A DNA stretch of 64,000 nt from Cellulomonas wangsupingiae (GCF_024508275.1 NZ_CP101989.1:620001-684000), one strand, 5' to 3'; numbered from the stretch's first letter, positions 1 to 8,376 are shown. Program-made: numbers and translations. The notes: generated by a model from the letters alone, not told the origin.

Positions 1-1404
1 CGTGCGCTGACGCGGCTGATCAACCGGCTGCGGGACCAGCACACCCAGCTGTTCGTCGGGTCGGCCGACGAGGCGACGAGCACGTACGTCGCGGCCATGC
101 CGTTCCTCGTCGAGTCCTTCGGGCCCTACACGTCGCCGACGTTCGCCGTCACGAAGGTCACCGACGACGTCCCCGACCCGGCGTTCGCGCCGGGCGTGCA
201 CGTCACCACGTGGAACGGCGTGCCCTTCGCGCGGGCCGTCGACCTGTACGCCGACACCCTCACCGGCGGCCGTCCCGACGCCCGCCGCGCCCGTGCGCTG
301 CAGACGCTCACGCAGCGCCCGCTCGCCTACCTGCCGCCGCCGGACGAGCTGTGGGTCGACGTCGGCTACCGACAGGCCGACGACCCGGCGGCCGGCGCCG
401 ACCGCACCGTCCGCTTCGAGTGGCGGGCGATCCGGCCCCGGTCGGCCGCGACGGCGGACACGCTGCTCGGGACGCGCACGCGCCGCGCGATCGACGCCAT
501 CGGCGAGAGCACGCGCCGGGCCCGCAAGCTGCTGTTCGCCACGGACCTGTGGGAGGCGGAGCGTCGGGACGCCGTCGCGCGCGCGGGCGACGCCGGGTGG
601 CTGCCGACGGACTTCTCCGACGCCGTCGCGGCCCGGCCCGTCACCACGTCGCGCGGCGACTTCGGGTACCTGCGCCTGTGGACGTTCGACGTCCAGCACA
701 CCGGGCGCTTCGTCGACGAGGTCGCCCGCCTCCTGCGCGCGCTGCCGCCGTCGGGCCTGGTCGTCGACCTGCGGGCCAACCCCGGCGGCGTCATCGAGAC
801 CGCCGAGCGCGTGCTCGGGCTGTTCACCGACGCCCCCGTGGAGCCGGCCCGGTTCGCCTGCCGGGCGACCCGGGCGATGGTGGCGATCACCGAGGCCGAC
901 GGCAACGGCGCCGACCTCGCCGACTGGGCGGGCTCGACACGCGCGGCGCTCGAGCTGGGGGAGGAGTTCTCGCAGCACCTGCCGATCACCGACCCCGACG
1001 CGTTCGACCGCGTCGAGCGCGCCTACCACGGGCCGGTCGTCGCGGTCGTGGACGCGAACACCTACTCGTGCGGCGACCTGTTCGCCGCGGGCGTCGTCGA
1101 CCACGGCATCGGGCGGGTCGTCTCGGTGGGGGCCGCGTCGGGGGCCGGCGGTGCCAACGTCTGGATGGCGGACGACGTGCAGTACGCCTACCACGCGGCC
1201 CGCCGCGAGCTGCCGCCGCTGCCGCCGGGCATCGGCTTCGCGGTGTCGGTGCGGCGCATGGTCCGGTCCGGGCGCGGGGCGGGGCTCGTCGTCGAGGACG
1301 TCGGCGTCGTCGGGGACGAGCACCACGAGATGACCGAGCGCGACCTCGTCGACGGCAACCACGACCTGCTCGAGTTCTGCACCGGGCTGCTCGCGGGCGG
1401 GTGA
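1..1404 (+). CDS. S41 (C-terminal processing-like) peptidase family protein, 5'-truncated
   Basis: The frame is open from the first base, and the 32 codons before the first ATG (position 97) read like S41 sequence (LINRLRDQHTQLF), so the gene starts upstream of the window. The peptidase core is visible: GDFGYLRLWTFD, then LVVDLRANPGGVI, then AVVDANTYSCGDLFAAG. The Ser codon at 1066-1068 sits where the S41 nucleophile is expected, followed by the usual alternating Gly/Ala stretch. No PDZ domain is recognisable in the visible part. The family cleaves proteins or peptides, often extracellularly, but signal and substrate regions are outside the window. An inactive homologue is possible because the following Lys of the usual Ser-Lys dyad is not obvious. 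Confidence 0.8.
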   Translation, partial: RALTRLINRLRDQHTQLFVGSADEATSTYVAAMPFLVESFGPYTSPTFAVTKVTDDVPDPAFAPGVHVTTWNGVPFARAVDLYADTLTGGRPDARRARALQTLTQRPLAYLPPPDELWVDVGYRQADDPAAGADRTVRFEWRAIRPRSAATADTLLGTRTRRAIDAIGESTRRARKLLFATDLWEAERRDAVARAGDAGWLPTDFSDAVAARPVTTSRGDFGYLRLWTFDVQHTGRFVDEVARLLRALPPSGLVVDLRANPGGVIETAERVLGLFTDAPVEPARFACRATRAMVAITEADGNGADLADWAGSTRAALELGEEFSQHLPITDPDAFDRVERAYHGPVVAVVDANTYSCGDLFAAGVVDHGIGRVVSVGAASGAGGANVWMADDVQYAYHAARRELPPLPPGIGFAVSVRRMVRSGRGAGLVVEDVGVVGDEHHEMTERDLVDGNHDLLEFCTGLLAGG

Positions 1405-1405
1405 C

Positions 1406-1471
1406 CCGCGGCGGCCACCGTGCCCGGAGCGGACCGGGCGACCGGGCGGACCCGGACGCGGGCCGCCGCGG
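1406..1471 (+). terminator. Inverted repeat after the S41 gene
   Basis: CCGCGGCGGCC (1406-1416) and GGCCGCCGCGG (1461-1471) are perfect 11-nt complements. They begin just after the S41 stop codon. The 44-nt loop is long and there is no T run, so terminator function is only a suggestion. Confidence 0.3.
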
Positions 1472-1502
1472 CCCCTGTGTGCCGAGCGCCACGTGCCGCC
1501 CG

Positions 1503-1533
1503 TTGTGCGGCCACGCAGGTCTGACGATACGTT
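1503..1533 (+). promoter_or_regulatory. Possible promoter of the ParA-like gene
   Basis: TTGTGC (1503-1508) and TACGTT (1528-1533) are separated by 19 nt, in the only relatively AT-rich part of the 209-nt gap before the ParA-like gene. The spacer is longer than the ideal 17 nt, so this is a weak call. Confidence 0.3.
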
Positions 1534-1613
1534 CGTCCAGGATGTGGCGTGCTCGCGCCTGCGGGGGCCGGTCGACGGACGTTCGCGTGCCGGGCGGGAC
1601 GTAGGGAGCTGAC

Positions 1614-3080
1614 ATGACGCGCAAGGGCGGCAACGTGGCCACGGAGCCGAGCACCACGACGGGTGCGGTGCAGGCCACGACGGGTGCGGTCGCGGCCGTG
1701 GCGGAGGGCGTCGACGCGCCCCGCCTGCCCCAGATCACGGCCGAGGTCCGCGAGGACGGCACGGGTGAGATCTCCGTCGACGGCGTGCGCGAGCGCGTCG
1801 CGATGGCCGACCTCGCGGAGGCCGGTGCCGCCGTCACGGCGCGCATCGCCGCCATCGCCGCGGAGGCCGGGCGGGCGCTGCCCGTCGAGGTGCGCGACCC
1901 GGACGGGCTGTGGGCGCTGCTCATCCACCCCGACGGCCGGGTCGACGAGGCCGAGGAGACGGACGTCGCACCCGTGCCCGTGGTGGACACCTGGTCCGAG
2001 CCGGAGGCCCTGTCCACGCCGACGCCCGCCGTGCCGACCGGTGCGACGCCGGTCGTCGCGCAGCCGGCGTCCGGTGCGGTGCCGGTGGCCGGCGAGGCCG
2101 CCCGCGGCGGGACGCGCTCGGAGCGGCGCTCGGCCGACAGCACCACGCTGCCGACGCTCGACGACCTGCTCGCCGCCCGCCACCCGGGCCACGAGGGACC
2201 GGCGGAGCAGGGGTGGCAGCGCACGGTGCGGCGCCTGACGTTCGGTGCGGTCAAGCCGCGCCCCGGTGCGCAGGAGCGGGCCCGGCGCACGCAGGTCGAC
2301 GCGATCCGCCGCACGTTCGACGGCCCGCGCACGGTCGTCGTCGTCAACCCCAAGGGCGGCGCGCACAAGACGACCGCGACCATGCTGCTGGCCTCGACGT
2401 TCGGCCTGGCCCGCGGCGGCTACACCCTCGCGTGGGACAACAACGAGACCCGCGGCACGCTGGGCTGGCGCTCGTCGCACGGGGACCACACGCGCACCGC
2501 GGTCGACCTGCTGCACGCCCTGCCGGACCTCACGCAGCGCGGCACGCTGCGCATCGGCGACCTGGACCAGTTCGTCCGTACGCAGCAGGACGAGCAGTTC
2601 GACGTGCTCGCGTCGGACGAGAACGCGGCGTCCATCGAGAGCGTCGACGCGGCGTCGTACCGGTCGCTGCACGACGTGCTCACGCAGTTCTACCGCGTGC
2701 TCGTCGTCGACACGGGCAACAACATGCGGGCCTCCAACTGGCAGGCCGCGGTGCAGTCGGCCGACCAGCTGGTCGTCGTCTCGACGCTGCGCGAGGACAC
2801 CGCGCAGTCGGCCGCGTGGGCGCTCGACGCGCTGCGGGCGACGGGGCAGGAGGAGCTCGTCCGGCAGGCCGTGACGATCCTGTCCTACCCCGAGCCGAAG
2901 GTCGACAAGGACCTGCGCCAGCGGCTGCGCTCGCACTTCGGTGCGCTGACGCGCGGCGTCGTGGAGGTGCCGCACGACAAGGCGCTCGTCACGGGCGGCC
3001 CGATCGACCACGCCTCCCTGCGTCCGGCGACGCGTGACGCGTGGCTCCGGGCGACCGCCGTGGTGGCCGACGGCCTCTGA
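1614..3080 (+). CDS. MinD/ParA-like ATPase with N-terminal extension
   Basis: A protein of 488 residues. The C-terminal half is a SIMIBI-class ATPase with a deviant Walker A (KGGAHKT, residues 247-253), a conserved VVNPKGG strand before it, and the Walker-B-like strand VLVVDTGNNM. The N-terminal 240 residues hold a small conserved-looking part (about 35-110) and then a low-complexity Pro/Thr/Ala linker; I do not recognise a family there. ParA/MinD proteins position cargo such as DNA, division proteins or secretion machines on a surface. No ParB, parS or MinC partner is adjacent, so the cargo is unknown. The ATG at 1614 is preceded by a GGGAG ribosome site and was chosen for that reason. Confidence 0.75.
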   Translation: MTRKGGNVATEPSTTTGAVQATTGAVAAVAEGVDAPRLPQITAEVREDGTGEISVDGVRERVAMADLAEAGAAVTARIAAIAAEAGRALPVEVRDPDGLWALLIHPDGRVDEAEETDVAPVPVVDTWSEPEALSTPTPAVPTGATPVVAQPASGAVPVAGEAARGGTRSERRSADSTTLPTLDDLLAARHPGHEGPAEQGWQRTVRRLTFGAVKPRPGAQERARRTQVDAIRRTFDGPRTVVVVNPKGGAHKTTATMLLASTFGLARGGYTLAWDNNETRGTLGWRSSHGDHTRTAVDLLHALPDLTQRGTLRIGDLDQFVRTQQDEQFDVLASDENAASIESVDAASYRSLHDVLTQFYRVLVVDTGNNMRASNWQAAVQSADQLVVVSTLREDTAQSAAWALDALRATGQEELVRQAVTILSYPEPKVDKDLRQRLRSHFGALTRGVVEVPHDKALVTGGPIDHASLRPATRDAWLRATAVVADGL

Positions 3081-3123
3081 CGCGCGCCCGCGACGGGTGG
3101 GCGGCGACGGGTGCACCGTGACG

Positions 3124-3149
3124 TGCAAGAAGCCGGGGTCTCGCGACAC
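3124..3149 (+). promoter_or_regulatory. ECF-type promoter of the sigma factor gene
   Basis: TGCAAG (3124-3129) and GACAC (3145-3149) are separated by 15 nt. The same two elements at the same spacing occur before the downstream anti-sigma-like gene (3973-3998), with a similar GCCG immediately after the first element. This fits an alternative-sigma promoter and autoregulation of the sigma gene at 3218. Confidence 0.55.
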
Positions 3150-3154
3150 CCGGA

Positions 3155-3186
3155 GGGTGAGGGCGGTGCGCGCACCGTCCTCACCC
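3155..3186 (+). promoter_or_regulatory. 32-nt palindrome in the sigma gene leader
   Basis: GGGTGAGG-g-CGGTGCG is followed directly by CGCACCG-t-CCTCACCC, which makes a 16-pair near-perfect palindrome with one G-T pair. It lies between the ECF-like promoter and the GTG start at 3218. It could be a repressor site or a leader hairpin, or it could terminate the upstream ParA-like transcript. Confidence 0.4.
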
Positions 3187-3217
3187 GCCCGTCCCCCCGC
3201 CCGACCCGGGAGCCGCC

Positions 3218-3832
3218 GTGCCCGCGCAGCCTGAGCACGACACCGACGTCCGAACCGCCGTGAGCGGCGCCGACGGCACGACGTCCGACAGCGGCGGCGT
3301 CGCGGCCGTCCGCGTGGCCGTGGCCGCCGACACCGTCCCCGTGGCCGGCGACCCCGCGCGCGACGCCGCGTGGTTCGAGGGCCTCGTGCACGCGCACGGC
3401 ACGGCGGTGCACCGGTACGTCGTGCGGCGCGTCGCGCGCTCCGACGTCGAGGACCTGACCGCCGACGTGCTCACCGTCGCGTGGCGCCGCCGCGAGGACG
3501 TGCCGGAGGGCGCCGAGCTGCCGTGGCTCTACCGGACCGCCGGCTTCGTCGTCGCGAACCACCGGCGCAAGAGCCGTCCGGTGCCCGTCGCCGACGTCCC
3601 GGAGGAGACCGACGCCGACGACCCGGCGCTGCGTGCCGTGCGCGACGAGACGGTGCGCACCGTGCTGGCCGGCCTGTCGGCGCGCGACCGCGAGGTGCTG
3701 CTGCTGCACGCCTGGGAAGGCCTGACGGGCGAGGCGCTGGCGGCGGCCCTGGGGATCGGGCGGGGCGGCGCCGACGCGGCGCTGTCGCGCGCCCGCAGCC
3801 GGTTGCGCGCGGCGTTCGACGCGACCGCCTGA
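3218..3832 (+). CDS. ECF-family RNA polymerase sigma factor
   Basis: A 204-residue sigma-70 family protein. Region 2 is seen at about 50-115 (DVEDLTADVLTVAWRR, then a WLYRTAGFVVANHRR segment). Region 4 is at about 145-200 (LSARDREVLLLHAWEGLTG, then an ALSRARSRLR recognition helix). Regions 1.1 and 3 are missing, as in group IV (ECF) factors. The N-terminal 45 residues are low complexity. The GTG start has a GGGAG ribosome site 6 nt upstream. The next gene encodes a one-TM protein of the type that restrains ECF factors. A shared TGCAAG-N15-GACAC promoter before both genes suggests that the factor drives its own expression and that of its regulator. Confidence 0.88.
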   Translation: MPAQPEHDTDVRTAVSGADGTTSDSGGVAAVRVAVAADTVPVAGDPARDAAWFEGLVHAHGTAVHRYVVRRVARSDVEDLTADVLTVAWRRREDVPEGAELPWLYRTAGFVVANHRRKSRPVPVADVPEETDADDPALRAVRDETVRTVLAGLSARDREVLLLHAWEGLTGEALAAALGIGRGGADAALSRARSRLRAAFDATA

Positions 3833-3865
3833 GGGCCTGCTCGCGCGACGGCACTCGCGGACCCC

Positions 3866-3925
3866 CGCGAGACCGGGCTCAGCACGCCCATCGGCCCCCT
3901 GAGCCGCACCGGGCCCGGTCTCGCG
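3866..3925 (+). terminator. Long hairpin between sigma and anti-sigma genes
   Basis: CGCGAGACCGGGC (3866-3878) and GCCCGGTCTCGCG (3913-3925) pair perfectly over 13 nt. The stem continues inward with GGCTCAG/CTGAGCC after a bulge. There is no T tract. It could terminate the sigma transcript and so separate it from the independently promoted gene downstream. Confidence 0.4.
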
Positions 3926-3972
3926 ACGACTCCGTCCCACGAGTCGGGACGCCGGGCCCGGGGCCACCGGGA

Positions 3973-3998
3973 TGCAAGAGCCGCGGGGGCGGGGACAC
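3973..3998 (+). promoter_or_regulatory. ECF-type promoter of the anti-sigma-like gene
   Basis: TGCAAG (3973-3978) and GACAC (3994-3998) have exactly the spacing seen at 3124-3149 before the sigma gene. The start codon at 4065 is 67 nt downstream. Confidence 0.55.
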
Positions 3999-4064
3999 AG
4001 GAACAGCAGAGGGCACAGACAGCCACCGGCTCGGCGACGGTCCGGGTGCGACCGAGGAGGACCC

Positions 4065-5612
4065 ATGGACGACACGCGCGACCCCCGCGACGGCGACGCG
4101 GCCGGCGTGCCGCCGACCGACCCGACCGTCGACGCCGCGACCGGCCGCGCGACCGGTCCCGACGCCGACGCGGACGCCGACGTGGCGCGGGTGCGTGCCG
4201 CCGACCCCGCGGCCGGCGCCGCACCGGACACCGCGCGGCTCCACGCCCGGCTGACCGAGACGACCGGGGTGCCGTTCGCGTCGGCGGCGACCGCGCCCGA
4301 CGAGCTCGCCGCGGCTCGTGCGCGGCGGCGTGGACCGGCGCGCTGGTTGCAGGTCGCCGCGGTGGCGGCGGGCGTCGCGCTCGTCGGCGGCGGGGGGTAC
4401 GCCGTCGGCGCGGCGGGAGCGGACGCGCCGGCCGCACCGGCCATCGCGCTGCAGGGCGCCGGTGGCCCGACGGCGGAGCTGGCGGCGGCGCAGGACGCGG
4501 CCCGCAGCATGGTCGCGCCCGGGTGGTTCGGTGGCCGGACGGTCTTCTCCGGCAGCGGCCTCGAGGGTCCCGCGGGCTCGGCGACGGCCTGGGCGTTCGA
4601 CGCCTCGGTGGCGACGGCCGCGACGGCGGCGAAGGTGGCCGAGGTGCTGGGGGTGCCCGGCGAGCCGCGCCTGGAGTGGGGCCAGTGGACCGTCGGGACG
4701 AACGACGGCACGGCGGCGACCGTCCAGGTGAGCGTCGACGGGCAGGCGAGCATGTGGTTCTACGACCGCGCGTGGGACCCGTCGACGTGCACGGTCGGCC
4801 CGCCCGAGACGCTCGACGGCAGCACGTCGTCGGGGGCCGCGGAGCAGGAGGCGGCCGATCAGCAGGTCCCCGAGCCCGACGTCATGGTCGAGCCGCTGCC
4901 GTCGCAGGTCGTGCCGCTCCCGGAGCCCGTCGCCCCGCAGGACCCGGCACCGGCCGACCCCAGCGTGTGCGACCCGACGTCCACCCCGACCGGGGACGCC
5001 GCGGCGTCCGCCGCGCGCGACCTCATGACGCGCCTCGGCGTCGACGTCGACGGGTACGAGGTCACCGTGTCCGACGACACCGGGGTGCCGGGCCTCGTGA
5101 GCGTCACGGGGGCGCAGGTCGTCGACGGCACGCAGACGGGCCTCGGCTGGTCCGTGCAGCTCGCCGGGACGGGCGTGCAGTCGGTGTCCGCGCCGCTGGC
5201 GACGCTCGTCGAGCTGGGCAGCTACGACGTCGTCAGCGCCGACGCGGCGGTCGAGCGTCTCAACGACCCCCGGTTCGGGGCCTCGTACGGCGGTGTCGTG
5301 CCCCTCGCGGCGAGGGCCGGGGGCAGGGTGGTGCAGGACGCGGTGACGGCCGACGGCCTCGCGCCCGAGAGCTTCGTGGACCCCGGCGCGACCGCCGAGC
5401 CGACCGTCCCCGCCGTGCCGTCGCCCGGTGACCCGATCGCCTGGCCGGTGCAGGAGGTGACGATCACGGGCGCCCGCCTCGGCGCCACGTACCTGTCGAC
5501 GCCGACCGGGGCGAGCCTGCTCGTCCCGGCGTGGGAGCTCACGGACGCCGACGGCGGGACGTGGAGCGTCGTCGCGGTCGTCGACGAGCAGCTGGACCTG
5601 AGCCCGGCCTGA
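4065..5612 (+). CDS. Single-pass membrane protein, probable anti-sigma factor
   Basis: A protein of 515 residues. A basic segment (ARARRRGPARW) precedes one transmembrane helix at about residues 92-115 (VAAVAAGVALVGGGGYAVGAAG). About 90 residues lie on the cytoplasmic side and 400 outside. The exported part is Pro/Val/Asp-rich and has no family I recognise. No zinc-binding HxxxCxxC anti-sigma motif is present. The anti-sigma role is inferred from position directly after an ECF sigma gene, from topology and from the shared promoter. ATG 4065 is chosen because GAGGAGG lies 4 nt upstream; an in-frame ATG at 3972 lies on the TGCAAG promoter element itself. Confidence 0.65.
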   Translation: MDDTRDPRDGDAAGVPPTDPTVDAATGRATGPDADADADVARVRAADPAAGAAPDTARLHARLTETTGVPFASAATAPDELAAARARRRGPARWLQVAAVAAGVALVGGGGYAVGAAGADAPAAPAIALQGAGGPTAELAAAQDAARSMVAPGWFGGRTVFSGSGLEGPAGSATAWAFDASVATAATAAKVAEVLGVPGEPRLEWGQWTVGTNDGTAATVQVSVDGQASMWFYDRAWDPSTCTVGPPETLDGSTSSGAAEQEAADQQVPEPDVMVEPLPSQVVPLPEPVAPQDPAPADPSVCDPTSTPTGDAAASAARDLMTRLGVDVDGYEVTVSDDTGVPGLVSVTGAQVVDGTQTGLGWSVQLAGTGVQSVSAPLATLVELGSYDVVSADAAVERLNDPRFGASYGGVVPLAARAGGRVVQDAVTADGLAPESFVDPGATAEPTVPAVPSPGDPIAWPVQEVTITGARLGATYLSTPTGASLLVPAWELTDADGGTWSVVAVVDEQLDLSPA

Positions 5613-5657
5613 GGGTCGCGCGCGGGACGAGGACGGCGAGCCGGAGGGCTCGCGCAG

Positions 5658-5702
5658 CGGCGGGGCCGGGTGGTGCCGGAGGGGGCACGCCCGGCCCCGC
5701 CG
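5658..5702 (+). terminator. Strong hairpin after the anti-sigma-like gene
   Basis: CGGCGGGGCCGGG (5658-5670) pairs with CCCGGCCCCGCCG (5690-5702). An inner GTGCC/GGCAC stem sits between them. It follows the stop codon at 5612 and precedes the exonuclease gene. No T run follows, as is common in GC-rich actinobacteria. Confidence 0.6.
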
Positions 5703-5755
5703 TCGTCCCGTGCCGGCGGTGCACCCCTGTGGGTGCCGCTCGGTACGGTGCCCTC

Positions 5756-6736
5756 ATGACCGCCACCGCCGGCCCCGCCGGGCGCCTGCTCCTGCTCGAC
5801 TCCGCGTCGCTGTACTTCCGCGCGTACTTCGGGGTCCCCGACTCGGTGCGCGCACCCGACGGGACCCCCGTCAACGCGGTGCGCGGGCTGCTCGAGATGA
5901 TCACGCGGCTCGTCACCGATCGGCGGCCGACGCGGCTCGTCGCGTGCTGGGACGAGGACTGGCGGCCGGCGTTCCGCGTCGAGGCGGTGCCGTCGTACAA
6001 GGCGCACCGCGTCGCGCGTGAGGTGCCCGGCACGACCGGCGTGGAGGAGGTGCCCGAGGCGCTGACGGCGCAGGTCCCGGTGATCGTCGAGGTGCTCGCG
6101 GCGCTCGGCGTCCCCCGCCTGGGCGCGGCGGGGTACGAGGCGGACGACGTCATCGGCACGCTCGTCGCGCGGGAGGCCGCACGCCCCCGCGGCGAGCGCG
6201 AGCCGGTGGACGTCGTCACGGGGGACCGCGACCTGTTCCAGCTCGTCGACGACGACGTGCCGGTGCGCGTGCTGTACCCCGTCAAGGGCGTCAAGGACAT
6301 GCTGGAGGTCGACCAGGCCGTCCTCGCCGAGCGGTACGGAGTGCCCACCGGGCGCGCGTACGCGGACATGGCGGTGCTGCGCGGGGACCCGAGCGACGGG
6401 CTGCCGGGCGTGCCCGGCATCGGGGAGAAGACCGCCGCCGCGCTGCTGCACCGCTACGGCACGCTCGAGGGGGTGCTCGCCGCCCGCGACGCGGGCGACC
6501 GCGGCCTGACCGCCACCCAGCGCACCCGGCTGACCGACGCCGCGGACTACCTCGCGGTCGCGCCCCGCGTCGTCACCGTCGCCCCCGACGCGCCCGTCGC
6601 GGACGTGGACGACCACCTGCCGGCGACGCCGGCGGACCCCGACGCGCTCCTCGCGCTCGCCGAGCGCTGGGGCCTGGCGTCGAGCGTGCGGCGCGTCGTC
6701 GACGCCCTGACCGACGCCGCGGGCCGGCGCCCCTGA
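5756..6736 (+). CDS. 5'-3' exonuclease (PolA N-terminal-like / FEN)
   Basis: A 326-residue stand-alone version of the 5' nuclease domain of DNA polymerase I. Visible features are LLLLDSASLYFRAYFG at the start, the VACWDEDWRPAFR and YKAHR region, metal-ligand acidic motifs GYEADDVIGTL and VVTGDRDLFQLVDD, and the H3TH segment DPSDGLPGVPGIGEKTAAALL. It probably trims flaps or RNA primers. ATG 5756 is preceded by TACGGT with a 7-nt gap, a leaderless-type -10 element, so the longer upstream frame is not needed. It converges on the next gene with only 12 nt between stop codons. Confidence 0.9.
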   Translation: MTATAGPAGRLLLLDSASLYFRAYFGVPDSVRAPDGTPVNAVRGLLEMITRLVTDRRPTRLVACWDEDWRPAFRVEAVPSYKAHRVAREVPGTTGVEEVPEALTAQVPVIVEVLAALGVPRLGAAGYEADDVIGTLVAREAARPRGEREPVDVVTGDRDLFQLVDDDVPVRVLYPVKGVKDMLEVDQAVLAERYGVPTGRAYADMAVLRGDPSDGLPGVPGIGEKTAAALLHRYGTLEGVLAARDAGDRGLTATQRTRLTDAADYLAVAPRVVTVAPDAPVADVDDHLPATPADPDALLALAERWGLASSVRRVVDALTDAAGRRP

Positions 6737-6748
6737 CGGGTCCTCGGC

Positions 6749-7285
6749 TCAGCCGGCCGCGGGCGCGTCGAGCACCCAGACGTTCGTCCCCGCGCTGCGC
6801 CAGCCCTCGGCGGCGTCGGGGGCCGGGGCGTCGTCCGCGCCGAGCCGGACCTGCGAGGAGTCCTCGCCCAGGAGCGTGACCGTCGCCGTGGGGGACGGTG
6901 CCGTGCACACGGCCCGTGCCGCGTCGCCCTCCGGGACGACGACCAGGCACAGGCCTCCGTCCCAGCGCTTCGCGGCGTAGTGCTGGCCGGCTGTCGTGCG
7001 GACGGCGAACCGGGAGGTGGTGGGGTCGATGCTCGTCTCGTCCACCACGTCGGCGAGGAGCTCGTCGGTCGGCTGGGCCTCACGCTCGAGCAGCGCGACG
7101 GTCATCGGAGCGGCCGCGGTGTCGTCGGACGTGCGCGCGAGCAGCAGCCAGGCGACGCCCGCGGCGACGACCAGTGCCGCGGCCACCAGCACCGCCACCG
7201 CCTGCCGCGCGCGTCGGGGCGGCTCCGGGGCTTCCGGGGCCTCGTCGACCAGCTCGAAGATGCCGGTGTCGTCGAACGTCTTCAC
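6749..7285 (-). CDS. Small single-TM membrane protein of unknown function
   Basis: 178 residues. A short cytoplasmic N-terminus (KTFDDTGIFELVDE) and Arg-rich stretch precede one TM helix at about 35-58 (VAVLVAAALVVAAGVAWLLLA). A soluble extracytoplasmic domain of about 115 residues follows, with two cysteines (GGLCLVVV and AVCTA) that could form a disulfide. I do not recognise the family. The GTG start at 7285 is preceded by GATACT with a 6-nt gap, suggesting a leaderless transcript. The upstream DUF3806 gene on the same strand ends at a hairpin, so this gene probably has its own promoter. Confidence 0.65.
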   Translation of the reverse strand: MKTFDDTGIFELVDEAPEAPEPPRRARQAVAVLVAAALVVAAGVAWLLLARTSDDTAAAPMTVALLEREAQPTDELLADVVDETSIDPTTSRFAVRTTAGQHYAAKRWDGGLCLVVVPEGDAARAVCTAPSPTATVTLLGEDSSQVRLGADDAPAPDAAEGWRSAGTNVWVLDAPAAG

Positions 7286-7357
7286 CGCACCAGTATCGAC
7301 ACGACCGGTGCCGGAGATGAGTCCGACTCGCGGTGGGTCGTCCGGTGCGGGCACGAG

Positions 7358-7405
7358 GCACGGGCCCCGGCGCGCTCCGGGGGAGGAAGCGGCCGGGGCC
7401 CGTGC
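7358..7405 (-). terminator. Terminator-like hairpin after the DUF3806 gene
   Basis: GCACGGGCCCCGG and CCGGGGCCCGTGC are perfect 13-nt arms (7358-7370 and 7393-7405) with a 22-nt loop. They lie 15 nt beyond the stop codon of the minus-strand gene at 7420. Confidence 0.6.
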
Positions 7406-7419
7406 GGCCGGGGGCGACG

Positions 7420-8334
7420 TCAGGCGTCGGCGGGGGTGGGCTCCGTGGTGACGCCCCGCAGGATGTGCGCCAGGTGCGCGACGAACCACCCGGGCGCGGC
7501 CGTCGACCACGACTGGCCGACCGACGCGATGGGGTACACGAGCACCTCGGGGTCCTGGCGCGCGAGCACGATCTCGACCCCGTAGCGGTCGCTGCAGGTC
7601 GCCCACGCCAGGTCGGGCGCGCCGGCGCGCACCAGGTCGCCGAGGGCGACGCCGAACGCCTCGGCCAGCGGACGCGGGTCGGGCCGGTCCTCCGCCTGCG
7701 TCCACTGCTCGCGCACCCGGTCGAACAGGGCGCCGACGGCGTCGGCGTCCGCCGGGTCCGGGCACAGCTCGCCGATCAGGGCGCGCTGCTGGGCGAGGAA
7801 GACGCGCTCGGGGGCGTTGAGCTCGTCGACGGTGTGACGGGTGTCGGACAGCGCCGCGGCCACCGGACCGACGACGTCCGTGGCGAGTGGCGCGGGGGCA
7901 AGTGGCGCGCTGGCGGGCGGCTCGAGGGCGGTCGGCCCGAGGGCGGCCGGGGCGGGGGCGGCGACCGGGGGCGCGGTGTCGTCGGCCGTGCTGTCGGCGA
8001 CGGTGTCGTCGGCCGTGCTGTCGGCGCTGGTGTCGTCGGCCGTGCTGTCGGCGTCGGTGTCGACCGCAGTGCTGTCGTCGGCGGCGGAGTCGTCGGCGGG
8101 TGACGTGCCGCCGGTCGTCGGGTCGATGGCGGGTGCGTCGGCGAGGTGCTCGACGACGCGCAGCAGCGCGACGGCGTCGGGCGTCCGGCCCGACAGCACG
8201 TGGTCCGTCACCTCGTCCGGCACGGGCGTCGCCTGCTCGGCCGGCGTCGGCCGGGGGGCGGGCGGTCCCGCGGGCCCGTGGGGCGTCGGCAGCACGGATC
8301 CGCTTTCTTGCGGCGCGCTTCGTTCCAGTCCCAT
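7420..8334 (-). CDS. DUF3806-like protein with acidic tandem repeats
   Basis: 304 residues from ATG 8334. The C-terminal 125 residues (from about TVDELNAPERVFLAQQ) resemble DUF3806: an AFGVALGDLV helix, WATCSDRYGVEIVLARQDPEVLVYPIASVGQSW, and a closing helix. The function of that domain is unknown to me. The middle is a low-complexity acidic region with three copies of the 9-residue unit ADSTADDT plus one variable residue. The N-terminus is Pro-rich and no signal peptide is visible. The longer frame starting at 8418 would read through the hairpin at 8377-8416, so ATG 8334 is preferred. Confidence 0.65.
   Translation of the reverse strand: MGLERSAPQESGSVLPTPHGPAGPPAPRPTPAEQATPVPDEVTDHVLSGRTPDAVALLRVVEHLADAPAIDPTTGGTSPADDSAADDSTAVDTDADSTADDTSADSTADDTVADSTADDTAPPVAAPAPAALGPTALEPPASAPLAPAPLATDVVGPVAAALSDTRHTVDELNAPERVFLAQQRALIGELCPDPADADAVGALFDRVREQWTQAEDRPDPRPLAEAFGVALGDLVRAGAPDLAWATCSDRYGVEIVLARQDPEVLVYPIASVGQSWSTAAPGWFVAHLAHILRGVTTEPTPADA
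7975..8055 (-). repeat. Three tandem 27-bp repeats within the DUF3806 gene
   Basis: Units 7975-8001, 8002-8028 and 8029-8055 differ only in their last two bases; a degenerate fourth unit follows. Each encodes nine Asp/Thr/Ser/Ala residues, so changes in copy number would stay in frame. Confidence 0.8.
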
Positions 8335-8376
8335 GCGGGGGCATCGGCGCCGGCAGGGCGCGCCTTGACCCGCGCG

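Noticed and set aside
3179..3474. Short minus-strand frames opposite the sigma factor gene
   Set aside because: No ribosome site or recognisable product; they lie opposite a clear ECF sigma gene.
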